DNA of 5,183 nucleotides, taken from Desulfatibacillaceae bacterium (GTDB lineage Bacteria; Desulfobacterota; Desulfobacteria; Desulfobacterales; Desulfatibacillaceae). Position 1 is the stretch's first letter, and the number at the start of each line of letters is the position of its first letter. Of the stretch, positions 4,985-5,183 are shown piece by piece. The notes beneath the pieces were generated by a model, which made no database searches, was not told the DNA's origin, and saw only the letters and a list, made by a program, of their open reading frames with translations. The translations under genes were made by a program, and so were the position numbers. Where the stretch lies: NCBI GenBank assembly GCA_030018745.1, contig JASEHB010000045.1:1-5183 (forward strand). Direction: 5' to 3'.

Positions 4985-5183
4985 GGCCTGTTGGGCGGGG
5001 ATAGACCCATGCCCCAAAAAGTGTTTTGGGGCCAGTCTTCCCTTAAAAAGAATAAAAAAATAGACAAAAAGACACCTTTGTCCTGTTTTACCTTGAAGAA
5101 CTGACCGAAGAACTTATATTCCAGCGTGCCGTGGACATACCTGTCCATGAAGCCCGAAAGCGCGCCTTTTTCTTCCTCTTTAG
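4894..5183 (-). CDS. Possible C-terminal part of an unrecognised minus-strand protein
   Basis: From the window edge the minus strand is open without a stop down to 4894, overlapping the thrS 3' end. The first part looks protein-like: it reads ALSGFMDRYVHGTLEYKFFG near the edge, with C or G in about two thirds of third codon positions by hand count (roughly 5089-5181). After about 5060 it becomes low-complexity (IFLFF) and then antisense to the hairpin and thrS, which is unlikely to be real coding. I infer a convergent gene whose true end lies near 5045-5090, with either a non-conserved tail or a frameshift in the seven-base A/T run at 5054-5060. The opposite strand is also open here (5056-5183) but shows no start codon. 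I do not recognise the family. Confidence 0.25.
   Translation of the reverse strand, partial: KEEEKGALSGFMDRYVHGTLEYKFFGQFFKVKQDKGVFLSIFLFFLREDWPQNTFWGMGLSPPNRPYSPPKGSGSMPLLAMWASTLSMKLSHAML
5011..5032 (+). terminator. 9-bp hairpin downstream of thrS, probable terminator
   Basis: GCCCCAAAA (5011-5019) and TTTTGGGGC (5024-5032) form a perfect stem with the 4-nt loop AGTG, 26 nt after the thrS stop. The T-rich 3' arm could help release, but only a poor T-tract follows (CAGTCTTCCCTT), so it is a non-canonical terminator. Being symmetric it forms on both strands and may also mark the end of a convergent gene. Confidence 0.5.
5041..5082 (-). terminator. Weak minus-strand terminator candidate
   Basis: GACAAA (5063-5068) and TTTGTC (5077-5082) form a 6-bp stem with an 8-nt loop. 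Read on the minus strand, the stem is followed by a long T-rich tract (complement of the A-rich 5041-5061, including seven consecutive Ts). The layout suits termination of a transcript arriving from the right, but the stem is short. Confidence 0.25.

Overview
The window looks like an ordinary bacterial chromosome segment of moderate GC content by eye, probably from an anaerobic Desulfobacterota (deltaproteobacterial) or related lineage. This rests on the mix of genes: a prokaryotic, histidine-type Thi4 thiazole synthase (typical of anaerobes), a Ros/MucR zinc-finger regulator, an orphan lipoprotein and a bacterial-type ThrRS. It is inference; no taxonomic marker allows a firm call.

Layout, all confident genes on the + strand. 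(1) 1-1409: thiamine module, thi4 (5' end cut off by the window edge) followed after 39 nt by thiE. A 12-bp inverted repeat spans the thiE stop codon. (2) 1540-2019: a small predicted lipoprotein of no family I recognise. (3) 2020-2293: the largest gap (274 nt), rich in inverted repeats. It holds a 13-bp hairpin at 2148-2179, a small hairpin at 2185-2198, and a two-part hairpin at 2234-2274 that would bury a Shine-Dalgarno and an ATG. (4) 2294-2917: a long MucR/Ros-type regulator. (5) 2918-3064: thrS leader with a candidate promoter and two short hairpins. (6) 3065-4984: complete thrS. (7) 4985-5183: a 9-bp hairpin, then a possible partial minus-strand gene running off the window. No gene-free stretch exceeds 300 bases.

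How the genes work together: Thi4 makes the adenylated thiazole and ThiE joins a thiazole phosphate to the pyrimidine, so they serve one pathway and are probably co-transcribed. The hydrolase needed between the two steps is not in the window. The lipoprotein, mucR and thrS appear to be separate units. I found no rRNA, tRNA, CRISPR array, insertion sequence or prophage. The most distinctive items are the structured leader with its out-of-frame start signal before mucR, the unrecognised lipoprotein, and a TTTTTTA slippery-type heptamer at the end of the ThrRS TGS domain. None amounts to a demonstrated new system.
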